A stretch of 47,802 bases of DNA from Nemertoderma westbladi (Eukaryota; Xenacoelomorpha; Nemertodermatida; Nemertodermatidae). Both the position numbers and the translations under genes were made by a program. The stretch is taken from contig JAUCBJ010006439.1 in NCBI GenBank assembly GCA_032718475.1, positions 1-47,802 of the forward strand, written 5' to 3'. The notes below the pieces were generated by a model. It made no database searches, had not been told where the DNA came from, and saw nothing but the letters and a program-made list of their open reading frames with translations. This document shows positions 46,969 to 47,802 of the stretch, piece after piece (position 1 is the first letter of the stretch; each line of letters opens with the position of its first letter).

Positions 46969-47431
46969 AAGGGCTGAGCATAAATAGGTCCTATGTGAGA
47001 TTGTTTTACAATCAGAGTTATACTCATACAGAGGTCCTATAAAACCTAACTTAACTTACCAATAAGGTTCTGATATCATATGCACAATACTGCCTGATAT
47101 CCTGGAGTAAAAAAGTCCTATGTACAGTACAGTAAAACATAAACATAAACAAAAACAAAAAAGTCCTATGTACAGTACAGTAAAACATAAACATAAACAA
47201 AAACAAAAAAGGCCTTATGTACAATACTGCCTGATATATGCGTAACAATTTTGAAGTTTTTTAAAAAGTATTTTATGATAGTAAAGATTTTGAAGTACAT
47301 CTATGTATTTGCATGCAAAAATACAGAATGCCAACATCAACTGTAATGTATAGGTAAAAAAAAAGACGCAAAATTGTGATTACCTCAGAATGACACTTTT
47401 GTCACATGGGACCTTTTTATGCTCAGCCCTT
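46969..47431. mobile_element. MITE-like element with terminal inverted repeats and an internal 48-bp tandem repeat
   Basis: The left end AAGGGCTGAGCATAAATAGG then TCCTATGTGA is answered by the right end TCACATGGGACC then TTTTTATGCTCAGCCCTT, giving inverted ends of about 30 bp. The interior holds a 48-bp tandem repeat (AAGTCCTATGTACAGTACAG at 47113, 47161 and, diverged, 47209). It is bordered by direct copies of AATACTGCCTGATAT at about 47086 and 47224. No transposase and no clear target-site duplication are present. The short minus-strand frame across it comes from the repeat. Confidence 0.7.
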
Positions 47432-47802
47432 TCAATTGATATCTACTGTACTAGGTAACTGATACTTCACTTATATTAGGTTTCTTTGTTTCGATTAATT
47501 TCCAAATTTTTTTTAATAAGTTGTGTTCGTGTTCTGGAATTTAGGTAACTAAATAACATATATACTACACCATGTCTTGGAATATAGTGTCGCAACTGGC
47601 GCTTCTTGACTAATAATGTAAATTTTCCAGAAAATCATACACATGTCAACTTTTAGATATTTTTGCAAGTTATTTTTTAATTCAGCAACCCTGCTTTAGC
47701 ATCCGGCATTCTACTCATTGTAGAATCCATTATTTGACTACATTTAGCTATCATAACATTTAGTTATCAATCAACAAGTCTTATCCAAAATCGCAATTTC
47801 CC
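47432..47802. other. AT-rich end of window
   Basis: Nothing recognisable; no coding frame of note. Confidence 0.5.

Overview
The window is metazoan nuclear DNA. It holds spliced genes with GT-AG introns, an immunoglobulin/fibronectin-III receptor, an animal-type gamma-glutamyl hydrolase, non-LTR retrotransposon debris and AT-rich intergenic DNA. The species cannot be fixed from the sequence; a repeat-rich invertebrate is most likely (inference).

Left third (1-21360, minus strand): six exons of a YLPM1 (ZAP3) homologue, reconstructed from conserved protein similarity and compatible splice phases. In transcript order they are 21144-21360, 18687-18869 (Walker A), 8060-8236, 6788-6952, 609-780 and 181-311. 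They encode the P-loop kinase-like C-terminal domain and the start of the PP1-binding tail. Further exons must lie off the left edge and probably to the right. Three consecutive introns carry minisatellites that abut a splice junction and contain copies of it or of splice-site-like sequence. One is a 14-copy, about 73-bp array repeating an exon end plus its donor. The second is a 289-unit, 36-bp array with no net indel that fills practically the whole 10,450-bp intron. The third is a 14-copy, 45-bp array repeating an acceptor plus the exon start. This is the most unusual feature of the window.

Middle (21361-28000): a 5'-truncated RTE-like insertion with target-site duplication, a palindromic Mutator-like element, a single-exon gamma-glutamyl hydrolase gene on the plus strand (23321-24295), AT-rich spacer, and a decayed reverse-transcriptase element (about 26432-27890, minus).

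Right-middle (28138-34840, minus strand): a type I membrane receptor in two large exons, with a signal peptide, about five Ig domains, two FN3 domains, a transmembrane helix and a short tail. The presumed intron holds a 37-bp minisatellite, a 1.1-kb element with an 8-bp target-site duplication and repeat-built inverted ends, and a 106-bp hairpin.

Right third (34841-47802): no recognisable gene. It is dominated by an 8.4-kb GC-rich satellite (about 44-bp unit, with a 1219-bp higher-order repeat), then AT-rich DNA with an RTE-like 3' fragment, a dispersed repeat pair and a MITE-like element.
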